The notes: generated by a model from the letters alone, not told the origin. A stretch of 64,000 bases of DNA from Bacillus sp. BP-3 (GCF_028401955.1 NZ_JAQOTJ010000006.1:186001-250000), one strand, 5' to 3'; positions 23,638-32,761 are shown, numbered from the stretch's first letter. Program-made: numbers and translations.

Positions 23638-24682
23638 TCATCATTTGATTAATAAGTTCCCGGTTACGTTGTTTAAAAACATCATTATGGGAAGAAACCA
23701 TGCCATATTCACTTGCATCCGGCTGAATAAATTGTTTTGCTTTATTCACGGCGTTTCCAGCATCTTGAAAAGCACCAGCGATTAAATGCAATTTACCCTC
23801 GTGTTTTAAAATATCTCCCGCAGCGTATAATCCTTCTATGGAAGATTCACTATTTGCATTACCTGCAATAAAGTGATCATCTATTATTTCAATATTTAGT
23901 TCACTATTTTCTAATAATGTCATATCACGTTCATATCCATGATTAATAATGACTTCATCAATTGATAAATATGAAACTTCTCCTGTTTCATGATTTGTTA
24001 ATTCCACACGCTCAATGGCTTCATGATTATCACCTGCAATTAACTTGGTAATCGTTGTATGCAAGAAGCATATTGCAGAGCTATTCATAAGTTGTGTTAT
24101 TTGTGCTTCATGACCAGACAAAGTATCTTTTCGATATGTTAAATACACTTTTTTTGCAATCGGCTCCAATTCATTAGCCCAATCGATTGCAGAATTGCCT
24201 CCGCCTGACACAATGACCGTTTTATCCTGAAAATGTTTTAAGGATTTTACAGTATAATTTAAATTCGATACTTCAAATCTTTCAGCACCTGAAATTGCTA
24301 ATTTTTGTGGCTTTAATATTCCACTTCCTGTTGCTACAATAACAGTCTTTGAAAAATGCCTTTCTCCAGAGGATGTCTTTAACACAAAGATTCCCTCTTC
24401 ATTACGAGTTATCGATTCTACTTTTTCATTTAATACGACTTCTGGATGGAATGTTAATCCTTGCTCTACAAGTTGATCAATTAACTTAGCCCCTATAACT
24501 GGTGGCAATCCTCCAATATCCCAAATCATTTTTTCTGGATAAACATGTATCTTTCCACCTAATTGTGGTTGAAATTCAATAATCTTCGTTTTCATTTCTC
24601 TTAATCCACTATAAAACGCTGAATAAAGCCCTGCAGGTCCACCGCCGATCACAGTTACATCAAATAATTCCTCTTGATTCAT
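23633..24682 (-). CDS. ycgT: Ferredoxin/flavodoxin-NADP+ reductase, thioredoxin-reductase type
   Basis: 349-residue homodimeric FNR of the YumC/YcgT class. FAD-binding GGGPAGLYSAFYSGLR at about residues 13-28, NADP-binding SGGGNSAIDWANEL at about 165-178, and a C-terminal GDILKHEGKLHLIAGAFQDA. The CxxC redox pair of thioredoxin reductase is absent, as expected for FNR. It moves electrons between NADPH and ferredoxin, flavodoxin or Fe-siderophore reductases. A Fur box lies in its promoter and a siderophore-uptake operon is divergent, so a role in releasing or supplying reducing power for iron uptake fits. The symbol follows the Fur-controlled B. subtilis paralogue and is tentative. Confidence 0.85.
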   Translation of the reverse strand: MNQEELFDVTVIGGGPAGLYSAFYSGLREMKTKIIEFQPQLGGKIHVYPEKMIWDIGGLPPVIGAKLIDQLVEQGLTFHPEVVLNEKVESITRNEEGIFVLKTSSGERHFSKTVIVATGSGILKPQKLAISGAERFEVSNLNYTVKSLKHFQDKTVIVSGGGNSAIDWANELEPIAKKVYLTYRKDTLSGHEAQITQLMNSSAICFLHTTITKLIAGDNHEAIERVELTNHETGEVSYLSIDEVIINHGYERDMTLLENSELNIEIIDDHFIAGNANSESSIEGLYAAGDILKHEGKLHLIAGAFQDAGNAVNKAKQFIQPDASEYGMVSSHNDVFKQRNRELINQMMR

Positions 24683-24711
24683 TCGCGTTCACTCCTCAGT
24701 TTTTAATTCAT

Positions 24712-24730
24712 ATTGATTATCATTCTCAAT
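24712..24730. promoter_or_regulatory. Fur box (reductase side)
   Basis: ATTGATTATCATTCTCAAT contains the 7-1-7 pattern TGATTAT-C-ATTCTCA (24714-24728), a good match to TGATAATNATTATCA. It lies 32-50 bases upstream of the reductase start and predicts repression by Fe2+-Fur. Confidence 0.85.
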
Positions 24731-24811
24731 AAAATATAACCTGTTTCAATTAGATTTACAATCTAAATTACTATTGACAATCTAAAAAGATAAAATTATA
24801 TTATTAAGTGG

Positions 24812-24842
24812 TTGACATTGATAATCATTTTCAATTTATGCT
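24812..24842 (+). promoter_or_regulatory. Siderophore-operon promoter with Fur box
   Basis: A -35 TTGACA (24812-24817) is followed by the Fur box ATTGATAATCATTTTCAAT (24817-24835; core TGATAAT-C-ATTTTCA). The -10 is around 24835-24842 (TTTATG or TATGCT). The box covers the promoter, the classical place for Fur repression. The transcript would have a leader of about 170 bases before the first gene, in which nothing else was recognised. Confidence 0.82.
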
Positions 24843-25015
24843 TATTAACAAAGTTGGAGGGAATATAACGTTTCATTGACTTATAAATCATTCAAGTACT
24901 TTTATTGCAATAAATCTCGATATCAAGATTTGTAAGCACAATGTAGAACGAATTATGAGATATCATCCTGTTAGAAAGCTATATATTACATTCATTTTAT
25001 AAAAGGAGAAGACGA

Positions 25016-25939
25016 ATGAAAAAATTATTCATTTTACTTACAGTTCTATTTGTACTTGTTATGAGTGCTTGTAGCAACGGATCAACAGATAAGAAAGACG
25101 ATTCAAGTGCAAAGGGAAGTAAATCAGAAACAATTACATACCAATCCGAAAATGGTAAAGTTGCAGTCCCTGCAAATCCAAAGCGCGTCGTTGTATTATC
25201 ATCATTTGCAGGTAACGTAATGTCTTTAGGAGTAAATCTTGTTGGGGTAGATTCATGGTCCAAACAAAATCCACGTTTTCAAGAGAAATTAAAAGATGTT
25301 GCTGAAGTATCAGATGAAAATATCGAAAAAATTATTGAATTAAACCCAGACTTAATTATTGGTTTATCTAATATCAAAAACGTTGATAAGTTAAAGAAAA
25401 TTGCTCCAACTGTTACATTCACATACGGAAAAGTAGATTACTTAACTCAACATTTAGAAATAGGTAAATTACTAAATAAAGAAAAAGAAGCAAAAGCTTG
25501 GGTGGACGATTTCAAGAAACGTGCACAAGCAGCAGGGAAAGATATTAAAGCAAAAATCGGAGAAGACGCAACCGTTTCTGTTATTGAAAACTTCAACAAG
25601 CAAATTTATGTATACGGCGAGAACTGGGGCCGTGGAACAGAAATTCTTTATCAAGAAATGAAATTAAAAATGCCTGAAAAAGTAAAAGAAAAAGCATTAA
25701 AACCAGGTTATTATGCATTATCTACTGAGGTTCTACCTGAGTATGCTGGGGATTACTTAATTGTAAGTAAAAATAAAGATACCGATAACTCATTCCAAGA
25801 AACAGAATCATACAAAAACATTCCAGCTGTGAAAAATAATAGAGCATTCGAAGTAAACATGATGGAATTCTACTTTAATGATCCACTTACATTAGATTTC
25901 CAACTAGACTTCTTCAAGAAAAGCTTTCTTGGTCAATAA
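25016..25939 (+). CDS. Iron-siderophore ABC transporter, substrate-binding lipoprotein
   Basis: 307-residue cluster A-II binding protein (FecB/PeriplaBP_2). A lipoprotein signal peptide (residues 1-19) ends in the lipobox MSAC with Cys at about residue 19, followed by a Ser/Lys/Asp-rich linker. It captures ferric siderophore at the membrane surface. The arrangement of binding protein plus two permeases without an ATPase matches the B. subtilis YfiY-YfiZ-YfhA hydroxamate/citrate-hydroxamate siderophore system, which borrows the ATPase YusV; the exact ligand cannot be read from sequence. AAAAGGAGAAG before ATG 25016 is a strong site. Confidence 0.88.
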   Translation: MKKLFILLTVLFVLVMSACSNGSTDKKDDSSAKGSKSETITYQSENGKVAVPANPKRVVVLSSFAGNVMSLGVNLVGVDSWSKQNPRFQEKLKDVAEVSDENIEKIIELNPDLIIGLSNIKNVDKLKKIAPTVTFTYGKVDYLTQHLEIGKLLNKEKEAKAWVDDFKKRAQAAGKDIKAKIGEDATVSVIENFNKQIYVYGENWGRGTEILYQEMKLKMPEKVKEKALKPGYYALSTEVLPEYAGDYLIVSKNKDTDNSFQETESYKNIPAVKNNRAFEVNMMEFYFNDPLTLDFQLDFFKKSFLGQ

Positions 25940-25948
25940 TACAACAAT

Positions 25949-25975
25949 GAGGAATTCTTAAAATAAGAATTCCTC
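25949..25975 (+). terminator. Hairpin between binding-protein and permease genes
   Basis: A perfect 12-bp palindromic stem (GAGGAATTCTTA with TAAGAATTCCTC, loop AAA) is followed by TTCCTTTATTC. It probably gives partial termination or 3' protection, making much more binding protein than permease. Confidence 0.75.
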
Positions 25976-25987
25976 TTCCTTTATTCT

Positions 25988-27022
25988 ATGAAAAGAAAAG
26001 ATGTGAAACGAATGACAAAAAACAATCTACGTTCTGCCGCCTTTACGTACAAATTTATTTTAGGAATCATTGCGTTTTTCCTTATTTTTATAATCGCGAT
26101 GTTGTTTGGTGCGGCAGATACAACTGTAAAGGATGTATGGTTAGCACTTACTTCTTCAGCCAAAGGAGAAAAGCTTTCCGTGATCAGGGAACTACGCTTA
26201 CCACGTGAAGTTGCAGCTATTTTTGTTGGGGCCGGTCTCGCAGTTTCTGGTGCAATTATGCAAGGATTAACTCGCAATCCACTTGCTGATCCGGGTCTAC
26301 TTGGTCTAACTGGTGGCGCTAACGCTGCACTTGCTATTACCATTGTCTTTATACCCTCTGTAAATTACGTTTATATGATGATTGCCTGCTTTATTGGAGC
26401 AGCAATCGGTGCAATGATGGTTTTTGGCATTGGGTTGATTCGAAAGGGAGGGCTTTCTCCCTTTCGAATCGTCCTTGCTGGATCGGCGGTTTCAGCCTTC
26501 TTAATTGCGGTGTCAGAAGGTATTGGGATTTATTTCAAGATCTCGCAAGACGTATCTATGTGGACAGCAGGAGGCGTAATTGGAACAACATGGAGCCAGC
26601 TACAAATCATTATTCCCGTTATTTCAGTAAGTATATTCATTGCCATTTTATTTTCAAAGAAATTGACGATTCTAAGTCTAAGCGAAGAAGTTGCAATTGG
26701 ACTTGGTCAAAAAATCATCGTCATTAAAACTGTTCTTTTTATTGTTATCATTTTGCTTGCAGGTGCCTCTGTTGCACTTGTTGGAAACATGGCATTCGTC
26801 GGTTTAATGGTGCCCCATATGGTACGATCAATCGTCGGGCCAGACTATCGCTTTGTTATCCCGATGTCTGCAATAGTTGGAGCTTCTTTTATGCTACTTG
26901 CTGACACAATCGGACGTACAATGAATGCTCCATATGAAACGCCACTTGTTGCCATTGTTTCCATTGTAGGTCTACCATTCTTCCTATTCATTGTACGGAA
27001 AGGAGGAAGAACATTCTCATGA
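25988..27022 (+). CDS. FecCD-family siderophore permease, first subunit (YfiZ-like)
   Basis: 344-residue permease with about nine or ten membrane segments and family motifs RLPREVAAIFVGAGLAVSGA, QGLTRNPLADPGLLG and GNMAFVGLMVPHMVR (the cytoplasmic loop that contacts the ATPase). It imports ferric siderophore with the next gene as partner. The start is uncertain: ATG 25988 has no clear ribosome site, and ATG 26012 is an alternative with a weak one, so translation may be low or coupled. Its stop overlaps the next start (ATGA). Confidence 0.87.
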   Translation: MKRKDVKRMTKNNLRSAAFTYKFILGIIAFFLIFIIAMLFGAADTTVKDVWLALTSSAKGEKLSVIRELRLPREVAAIFVGAGLAVSGAIMQGLTRNPLADPGLLGLTGGANAALAITIVFIPSVNYVYMMIACFIGAAIGAMMVFGIGLIRKGGLSPFRIVLAGSAVSAFLIAVSEGIGIYFKISQDVSMWTAGGVIGTTWSQLQIIIPVISVSIFIAILFSKKLTILSLSEEVAIGLGQKIIVIKTVLFIVIILLAGASVALVGNMAFVGLMVPHMVRSIVGPDYRFVIPMSAIVGASFMLLADTIGRTMNAPYETPLVAIVSIVGLPFFLFIVRKGGRTFS

Positions 27023-28026
27023 TTCAACAATCAATTTTAAAAAAACAACGACTCATTATAATGGTTTTACTTATACTTATTATCACAACAATCATAGTCG
27101 GTATGGGATTAGGAGCTGCTTCACTCTCCTACGATAGGCTGCTTCCGACATTATTTGGACAAGGAACATTTAAAGAAGAATTTGTTTTATTCTCTCTTAG
27201 GTTGCCTAGAATTACAATTACACTATTAGCCGGCATGGCACTTGCCTTATCAGGGGCTATATTACAAGGAATTACTCGAAACGATTTAGCTGAACCTGGA
27301 ATTATCGGTATTAATTCAGGAGCGGGTGTAGCGATTGCAATTTTCTTTTTGTATTTTCCAATCGATGCAGGTTCATTTGTATACTTACTACCAGTTGTTG
27401 GATTTATGGGGGCTTTTATTACAGCTTGTCTGATTTATGTCTTTTCATATAAAAAAGCTACGGGACTTCAGCCGATAAATTTAACATTAACGGGGATTGG
27501 ATTCTCATTCGCACTCTCAGGGACAATGATTGTAATTATCTCCTCTGCTGAACGTGCCAAAGTAGATTTTATCGCAAAATGGATTGCCGGAAATATTTGG
27601 GGAGATGATTGGGTCTTTGTATTGGCTATCCTTCCATGGTTAGCTATGCTGATCCCGTTCACGTTATATAAGGCAAACCGTCTAAACATTCTTGCCTTAA
27701 ACGAATCCGTAGCGATTGGCGTCGGGATCGAAATTGAAAAAGAACGTCGCTCTCTACTACTAGCAGCCGTTGCATTGGCTGCCACTGCAGTTTCAGTTAC
27801 AGGGGGAATCGCCTTTATCGGGCTCATGGCTCCGCATATTGCAAAATCTTTAGTTGGGCCAAGACATCAAATATTTGTCCCTGTAGCCATTCTAATCGGT
27901 GGATGGCTCTTATTACTTGCAGATACAATTGGTCGGCATATTGTAGAACCAAGTGGAATTCCTGCAGGTATTATGGTTGCTTTTATTGGTGCTCCTTATT
28001 TTATGTATTTGTTACTGAAAAAGTAG
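27019..28026 (+). CDS. FecCD-family siderophore permease, second subunit (YfhA-like)
   Basis: 335-residue permease with RLPRITITLLAGMALALSGA, LQGITRNDLAEPGIIG and GGIAFIGLMAPHIAKSLVGP. It forms a heterodimer with the preceding permease. It starts at ATG 27019, overlapping the previous stop by four bases, with AAAGGAGGAAG inside the preceding gene. No ATPase gene follows; the operon ends in a strong terminator, so an ATPase encoded elsewhere must serve it. Confidence 0.88.
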   Translation: MIQQSILKKQRLIIMVLLILIITTIIVGMGLGAASLSYDRLLPTLFGQGTFKEEFVLFSLRLPRITITLLAGMALALSGAILQGITRNDLAEPGIIGINSGAGVAIAIFFLYFPIDAGSFVYLLPVVGFMGAFITACLIYVFSYKKATGLQPINLTLTGIGFSFALSGTMIVIISSAERAKVDFIAKWIAGNIWGDDWVFVLAILPWLAMLIPFTLYKANRLNILALNESVAIGVGIEIEKERRSLLLAAVALAATAVSVTGGIAFIGLMAPHIAKSLVGPRHQIFVPVAILIGGWLLLLADTIGRHIVEPSGIPAGIMVAFIGAPYFMYLLLKK

Positions 28027-28064
28027 AAAAAGCCTGTGAGAATTTCCTTTCTCAAGGCTTTTTC
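28026..28064 (+). terminator. Terminator of the siderophore operon
   Basis: GAAAAAGCCT..GAGAA and TTCTC..GGCTTTTTC form a long stem with small internal loop, starting at the stop codon and ending in T. Confidence 0.85.
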
Positions 28065-28130
28065 CATTTCTTGTTATTGGCCATAGCCTTCAAACTATAT
28101 TTAAAATTTAACGAAGTCTTGTTTTGTTCG

Positions 28131-28178
28131 TTATCCCGCTATTTGTGGGCAGTAAAGGCTGTGGAAGTTTCACTTTAT
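28131..28178 (-). repeat. Type-II bcr-like repeat fragment
   Basis: On the minus strand it reads TAAAGTGAAACTTCC..., then TACTGCCCACAAATAGCGGG and ATAA, matching one end of the larger elements at 31.9 and 55.4 kb. It lies beyond the stop of the minus-strand oxidase gene and overlaps its last few codons. Confidence 0.65.
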
Positions 28179-28591
28179 AGACGTATAAATTCTGGTTGTG
28201 TTGTACCAGCACTATCAATGTAATAAATTGTTTCAGGATTGATTTTGATTAACACGTAATTTGGATCTTCAGGACCAAGTAACCACCGTTTTAAACTATT
28301 TGTCCAAAATTTATTTTTTAACGTACTGTCTTCTTCAATAGAAGCAATGCCTTCTATTTCAAGATATTCTTCGTCCCATTTTTTTCCCTCGCGACCAAGT
28401 AAAATATGAACAGTTGCATTTTGTTCGATATCCGTTATTTTTTTTGATTGCCGATCTGTTGCAGCATACAATACAAAATCTTCGTGAAAAAACATCATAA
28501 AGCAGCTATACGGTTTGTTGTCACGAATGGTTGCGAGGACACCAATTTGTTGGTTTTGGATAATATTTGCTATTTTTTCTTTTAGATGCAT
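28175..28591 (-). CDS. Pyridoxamine 5'-phosphate oxidase-like FMN-binding protein
   Basis: 138-residue split-barrel protein of the PNPOx-like/general stress protein 26 group. It shows GVLATIRDNKPYSCFMMFFH, LYAATDRQSKKITDIEQN and HILLGREG, the usual flavin- and dimer-contact strands. It probably binds FMN or F420-like cofactors; true pyridoxine oxidase activity is unlikely for this short form. AAAGGAGC precedes ATG 28591. It is transcribed alone. Confidence 0.83.
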   Translation of the reverse strand: MHLKEKIANIIQNQQIGVLATIRDNKPYSCFMMFFHEDFVLYAATDRQSKKITDIEQNATVHILLGREGKKWDEEYLEIEGIASIEEDSTLKNKFWTNSLKRWLLGPEDPNYVLIKINPETIYYIDSAGTTQPEFIRL

Positions 28592-28755
28592 TTGTTTATG
28601 CTCCTTTCGAGTATCTCATACTTAACATTCATATTTTTTGTTCGCTCTTACTTTTTTCTTCAATGCTCTTTTTTAAACGTAATTATGATAAAAATTGGGT
28701 AAATTAAAAGAATAATAATGGTAATATAAAGAGTGATTGATAAAGGAATGGAAGG

Positions 28756-29820
28756 ATGAAAAGGATGTTTAATAAGATTTTTTTGCTTCTTGCAGTCATT
28801 GGTGTACCGCTTTCTGTCCTTGGTAACGTAATGCATTGGCCCCAAACAATCATGTTTTCCGTATATTGCGTTACAATTATTGCACTGGCCGGTTTTATGG
28901 GGAGAGCAACGGAAAGTTTGGCAGTTGTGTCAGGACCTCGTATAGGAGGCTTGTTAAACGCAACATTTGGTAATGCAGTTGAGCTTATTATTTCTATTTT
29001 TGCATTGCGAGCTGGGTTAACAGAAGTAGTACTTGCTTCGTTAACAGGTTCTGTTCTTGGGAACTTATTATTAGTGGGTGGACTCTCTTTTTTTGTAGGT
29101 GGTCTAAAGTATAAACGTCAAAGCTTTAATGTATATGACGCGAGGCATAATTCATCTTTATTAATTTTTGCGGTTGTCGTTGCTTTTGTCATTCCAGAGA
29201 TATTTTCAATGAACATGAACGTAGAAAAAACGTTCCAACTTAGCGTCGGCATTTCTATCATTATGATTGTTTTATATTTAGCGGCATTGTTTTTTAAACT
29301 TGTCACGCATCGCGGTGTATACCAGCATAAAGAAGAAGTAGTAGAGCATGATGAAGAGCCAGAATGGTCAAAAGGAAAAGCGTTGCTTATTTTGGCAATT
29401 GCAACGGTAGCAGTTGCTTATGTATCAGAGGCACTTGTACATACAATTGAAACTGTTGCGAAAACGTTTGGCTGGAGTGAATTATTTATCGGGATTATCA
29501 TTGTGGCGATTGTCGGAAATGCAGCAGAGCATGCATCGGCTATAGTTATGGCTTATAAAAATAAAGTTAATGTTGCTGTTGAAATTGCAGTTGGTTCCAC
29601 ATTACAAATTGCCATGTTTGTTGCGCCTGTACTTGTTATTATTTCTATGTTCTTTGCGGTAAATATGCCTCTTGTATTCACGATTCCAGAATTGGTAGCA
29701 ATGATCACGGCTGTATTTTTGACAATTGCTATATCAAATGATGGCGATACGAACTGGTTTGAAGGTCTAACATTACTTGCAGCGTATTTCATTATGGGAA
29801 TCGGTTTTTATTTATTATAA
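28756..29820 (+). CDS. chaA: Ca2+/H+ antiporter (ChaA/YfkE, CAX family)
   Basis: 354-residue cation/proton exchanger with about eleven membrane segments. The two alpha-repeat motifs are present: GNAVELIISIFALRAGLTEVVLAS (about residues 73-96) and GNAAEHASAIVMAYKNKVNVAVEIAVGS (about 255-282), with an acidic loop (HKEEVVEHDEEPE) between halves. It expels Ca2+ using the proton gradient. A GGAAGG site precedes ATG 28756. The next gene (yfkD-like) follows in the same direction, as in B. subtilis. Confidence 0.93.
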   Translation: MKRMFNKIFLLLAVIGVPLSVLGNVMHWPQTIMFSVYCVTIIALAGFMGRATESLAVVSGPRIGGLLNATFGNAVELIISIFALRAGLTEVVLASLTGSVLGNLLLVGGLSFFVGGLKYKRQSFNVYDARHNSSLLIFAVVVAFVIPEIFSMNMNVEKTFQLSVGISIIMIVLYLAALFFKLVTHRGVYQHKEEVVEHDEEPEWSKGKALLILAIATVAVAYVSEALVHTIETVAKTFGWSELFIGIIIVAIVGNAAEHASAIVMAYKNKVNVAVEIAVGSTLQIAMFVAPVLVIISMFFAVNMPLVFTIPELVAMITAVFLTIAISNDGDTNWFEGLTLLAAYFIMGIGFYLL

Positions 29821-29892
29821 AAAGTTTGGATAACAATAGAGAGCAGGGAAAAGAATATAACCGTATAGTCCCATTAGGAAGGAGCTTTACGG

Positions 29893-30690
29893 ATGAAACG
29901 AGTGTGCAATATTTATATCACCATTATGTTCTCGTTTATCTTTTTATTTCCTTGTAGTAGTTTTGCGAAGATAGAATTGAATGTGAAAGTTCCACCATCT
30001 GTTTTAAACATTTCAAAAGAAAATACGTATCCAAATCCAACACAGGATTTGCCGCGCTTGCAACCGAGTGAACTAGCCAAAACGTTGCTTGAGACATCGC
30101 CAATAAAGATTGAAAATCCGGATTTAATTCGAATGTTTAATGAAACATCTATTTCTAATGCACCACTTGCAGTTGGGTACCGCGCGAAAATTTATTTAGG
30201 ACAATGGCCTTTAAATTATGAATCGATTGAAACAACAATGAACTGGGAATACAGGCAAGTCAATCGGAATATTCATGATAATCGCGGTGGACAGGGATTT
30301 TATCCGCTTCGCTATAGACAAGAAGCACAAAAACTAGTAGAAGGTGGGCTTACTTCTTACATTAAGGATCCAGAAGATGTGAAGAAGATGATGCTGCTAA
30401 AAGCGATGGAAAAAGTACGTTTACCTCTTTCGTTTAAAACGATTATTGGTTATGGAACCCAGCATGAACGAGTATATAATATTAGTCCGAAACAACTTGG
30501 ATACTTATATGCGTATACGCCAGCCGTTAACGAAAAAGGAAAAGTAACATTTGGTGAAGTATATCTTGTCTTAAAAGGAAATCAGCGAAAATTGATGATT
30601 AAAAATATTACATCACAAGGAATTGGAGCGTCCATACCAATTCAAGATCATATTTCTTTTAAGTTTATTTCGTCTCCTGATCCAAAGTAA
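29893..30690 (+). CDS. yfkD: YfkD-family secreted protein
   Basis: 265-residue protein with a Sec signal peptide (about residues 1-25, hydrophobic IMFSFIFLFPCSSFA) and a conserved extracytoplasmic domain of unknown function (YNISPKQLGYLYAYTPAVNEKGK near the end). Its place directly after chaA matches B. subtilis yfkE-yfkD. GGAAGGAGC precedes ATG 29893. A Cys in the signal region (PCSS) does not make a good lipobox. Confidence 0.85.
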   Translation: MKRVCNIYITIMFSFIFLFPCSSFAKIELNVKVPPSVLNISKENTYPNPTQDLPRLQPSELAKTLLETSPIKIENPDLIRMFNETSISNAPLAVGYRAKIYLGQWPLNYESIETTMNWEYRQVNRNIHDNRGGQGFYPLRYRQEAQKLVEGGLTSYIKDPEDVKKMMLLKAMEKVRLPLSFKTIIGYGTQHERVYNISPKQLGYLYAYTPAVNEKGKVTFGEVYLVLKGNQRKLMIKNITSQGIGASIPIQDHISFKFISSPDPK

Positions 30691-30698
30691 AGGTTAAG

Positions 30699-30735
30699 AA
30701 AAAACGTCAGCATGATAGTACGCTGACGTTTTTTT
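30699..30735. terminator. Bidirectional terminator
   Basis: AAAAAACGTCAGC and GCTGACGTTTTTT form a 13-bp perfect stem between convergent yfkD and yfkAB, with T tracts on both strands. Confidence 0.92.
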
Positions 30736-30736
30736 C

Positions 30737-31864
30737 TTATAATGTGATGTTTGATTGTTTTGTTAAGAAATTTTCTGTTGGATAGTAACTATTTTTGACA
30801 AGAATATTTGGTCCAAGGCATTTTACAGCTGGACAATGGCAGCTTAATTCTTTTGCTGTTTTTGAGGCGCTCCACTTGTCATAAGCTTCTTGCAGTGTAT
30901 TCGTTTGGACATTTCCAAGCATTGGCACGTCACCGAAATCTGTAACGATAATACTGCCGTCAAAAATATTTACATTTAAGCGTGAACGACCGTCAGGGTC
31001 ATTACGTACTGTTACATTTTTACTTGTATGCAGCTTTTTGAATACTTCTAAATCACGTTCGTCATCGCTACATGCATAGAATGGCAATGTTCCAAATAGC
31101 ATCCAGACATTTTCATCACGAATATCGAGAAGGTTTGAAATGGCACTGCGAATTTCATCTTTCGTTAAAATTTCAAGATTGCTAGCAAAATCACTTGGGT
31201 ACATTGGATGCACCTCATGACGTTTACAGCCCATCTCTTCAACAATTTGACGGTGAATGTGTTCAATATGCGGAAGTGTACGTTTATTTAGCATTGTTTC
31301 AGCAGAAACAAGAACACCTGCTTCTGATAATGCTTTACTATTTGAAATCATCCGTTCAAATAATTTGGCACGTTGTTCATATGACGGTTTGCGCTCCATC
31401 ATCGCAAATCCGCCCTGAGCGAAATCATCAATCGTTCCCCAGTTATGAGAAATATGTAAAACATCGAGATAAGGAATAATTTGTTCATAACGGGCTAAAT
31501 CTATAGTTAGGTTAGAGTTAATCTGGGTGCGAACGCCTCGTTCGTGAGCATACTTTAAGAGCGGTGTTACATAATTATCAACAGACTTTTTGGAAAGCAT
31601 CGGCTCGCCGCCTGTAATACTTAAAGAACGTAGATGCGGAACTTCATCTAATCGTTGTAATAATAAATCAAGCGGAAGTGGATTTGGATCTTTTGGCTGT
31701 AACGTATAACCAACAGCACAATGTTCGCAGCGCATATTGCATAATGTTGTCGTTGTAAACTCAACGTTTGTTAATAATAATTTGCCATACTCTTCAAGGT
31801 CCATATAAGCTTCCCATGGATCATAAGAAGGAGTAATCGGCTTCATTTTTTGTGATGTATTCAT
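30737..31864 (-). CDS. yfkAB: Radical SAM protein YfkAB
   Basis: 375-residue radical-SAM enzyme. The [4Fe-4S] SAM-binding motif is CNMRCEHC (about residues 42-49), and a second Cys cluster near the C-terminus, CHCPAVKC (CxCxxxxC), fits the YfkAB family and may bind another Fe-S cluster. SAM-contact GGEP (SITGGEPML) is present. The substrate is unknown. In the B. subtilis reference strain the gene was first read as two ORFs (yfkA and yfkB); here it is intact. AAAGGAGTA precedes ATG 31864. Confidence 0.92.
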   Translation of the reverse strand: MNTSQKMKPITPSYDPWEAYMDLEEYGKLLLTNVEFTTTTLCNMRCEHCAVGYTLQPKDPNPLPLDLLLQRLDEVPHLRSLSITGGEPMLSKKSVDNYVTPLLKYAHERGVRTQINSNLTIDLARYEQIIPYLDVLHISHNWGTIDDFAQGGFAMMERKPSYEQRAKLFERMISNSKALSEAGVLVSAETMLNKRTLPHIEHIHRQIVEEMGCKRHEVHPMYPSDFASNLEILTKDEIRSAISNLLDIRDENVWMLFGTLPFYACSDDERDLEVFKKLHTSKNVTVRNDPDGRSRLNVNIFDGSIIVTDFGDVPMLGNVQTNTLQEAYDKWSASKTAKELSCHCPAVKCLGPNILVKNSYYPTENFLTKQSNITL

Positions 31865-31935
31865 TTATGAAATACTCCTTTGACTATTGAAATAACAATT
31901 TGTCCATCCTCTATGATAGAAGAAGATTGCTTTTT

Positions 31936-32140
31936 AATAAAGTGAAACTTCCAGCAGTGGGAAGTTTTTTTCCTTCCCACTGCTGGTTAGTTGAACCAAT
32001 CGGGCTTTTACGGACAGTTATCCCCGCCTATCTTCTTTGCTTCTCTCTTCATCCTAGGAAGGGGATTTACTGACCGTTAATGCGGGATAAAGTGAAACTT
32101 CCAGCAGTGGGGCGTTTTTTTCATCCCCACTGATGATTTT
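31936..32140 (+). repeat. Type-II bcr-like structured repeat (long, nearly doubled copy)
   Basis: It begins TAAAGTGAAACTTCCAGCAG, has a perfect 14-bp hairpin (CCAGCAGTGGGAAG with CTTCCCACTGCTGG), then CAATCGGGCTTTTACGGACA, an ACTGACCGTTAATGCGGGAT stretch, and restarts with the same AGTGAAACTTCCAGCAGTGG hairpin. Related copies are at 55.4 kb and, as fragments, at 17.9 and 28.1 kb. Strong pairing suggests an RNA role or terminator activity. Confidence 0.75.
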
Positions 32141-32149
32141 ATAAATCAA

Positions 32150-32307
32150 AAACCATTCTTTTTGATGGGCGAGAGCAGGCCACACATAGAAGCGGTCAGG
32201 GCCCTTTTCTGCCACATGCGAAGTTCAAACAAAGGGAGAAAGCGAGAGAAGGATCTTTTTTCTGCATAGCAGCAATTTATATATTGAAAAATTAAAATGG
32301 ATTCATC
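32150..32307 (+). repeat. bcr1-like interspersed repeat
   Basis: Full-length copy: GGGCGAGAGCAGGCCACACA, TAGAAGCGGTCAGGGCCC, TCTGCATAGCAGCAATTTAT and AAAAATTAAAATGGATTCAT in order. It sits directly after the type-II repeat, making a composite repeat block in the 714-base gap between yfkAB and the next gene. Confidence 0.72.
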
Positions 32308-32578
32308 TAGTTGAACTTTCTGCAATTTCCCTTGAATTTTGAGGTGGAGGAATAGCGGGACATATTATTTTACTCAAATTAATGCAAAAATTCATGTCCG
32401 TGGTAATCATTTTTACTGTATAATAAAATAAAGATTCAACAAGCAAACGAATGAGTATGCTTAGTATGAGTCGAAGCAATAGGGTTATATAAATATATTA
32501 TTTTTTGTAAATATATAAGAATACTTATGTTTTTTAAGAAATAATCAAGATAACTCGCACAAAAAGGAGAGAGCACCT
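32308..32578 (+). other. Intergenic leader before the small SE1561-like gene
   Basis: AT-rich spacer. A short GAATTTTGAGGTGGAGGAAT segment near 32335 resembles part of the type-II repeats. No ORF and no clear sigma-A promoter pair were found, although TATAAT-like runs are frequent. Confidence 0.45.
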
Positions 32579-32761
32579 ATGGGAAATGCTACTTATGATA
32601 AAGATTCACAATTAGTATATTTGAAAGAACGTTTAAATATGTTTATAGAAGTTATTGATACAATTGAACCAGAAGACGTGGAACTAGAAGATGTGGATCG
32701 TCTTCTTGAAATGTTAGATGATATTGAGTTTAAGTGTGAGCAATTTAAAAAGAGTGAGTAA
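32579..32761 (+). CDS. SE1561-type small acidic protein
   Basis: 60 residues, strongly acidic and helical (ERLNMFIEVIDTIEPEDVEL and DVDRLLEMLDDIEFKCEQF). The pattern fits the small SE1561 family of Firmicutes, function unknown. A strong AAAAGGAGAGAG site precedes ATG 32579. Confidence 0.7.
   Translation: MGNATYDKDSQLVYLKERLNMFIEVIDTIEPEDVELEDVDRLLEMLDDIEFKCEQFKKSE

Noticed and set aside
28903-29306. Minus-strand ORFs inside chaA and similar long shadows in the P-type ATPase, permease and PTS genes
   Set aside because: They are antisense shadows caused by biased codon use in membrane-protein genes.
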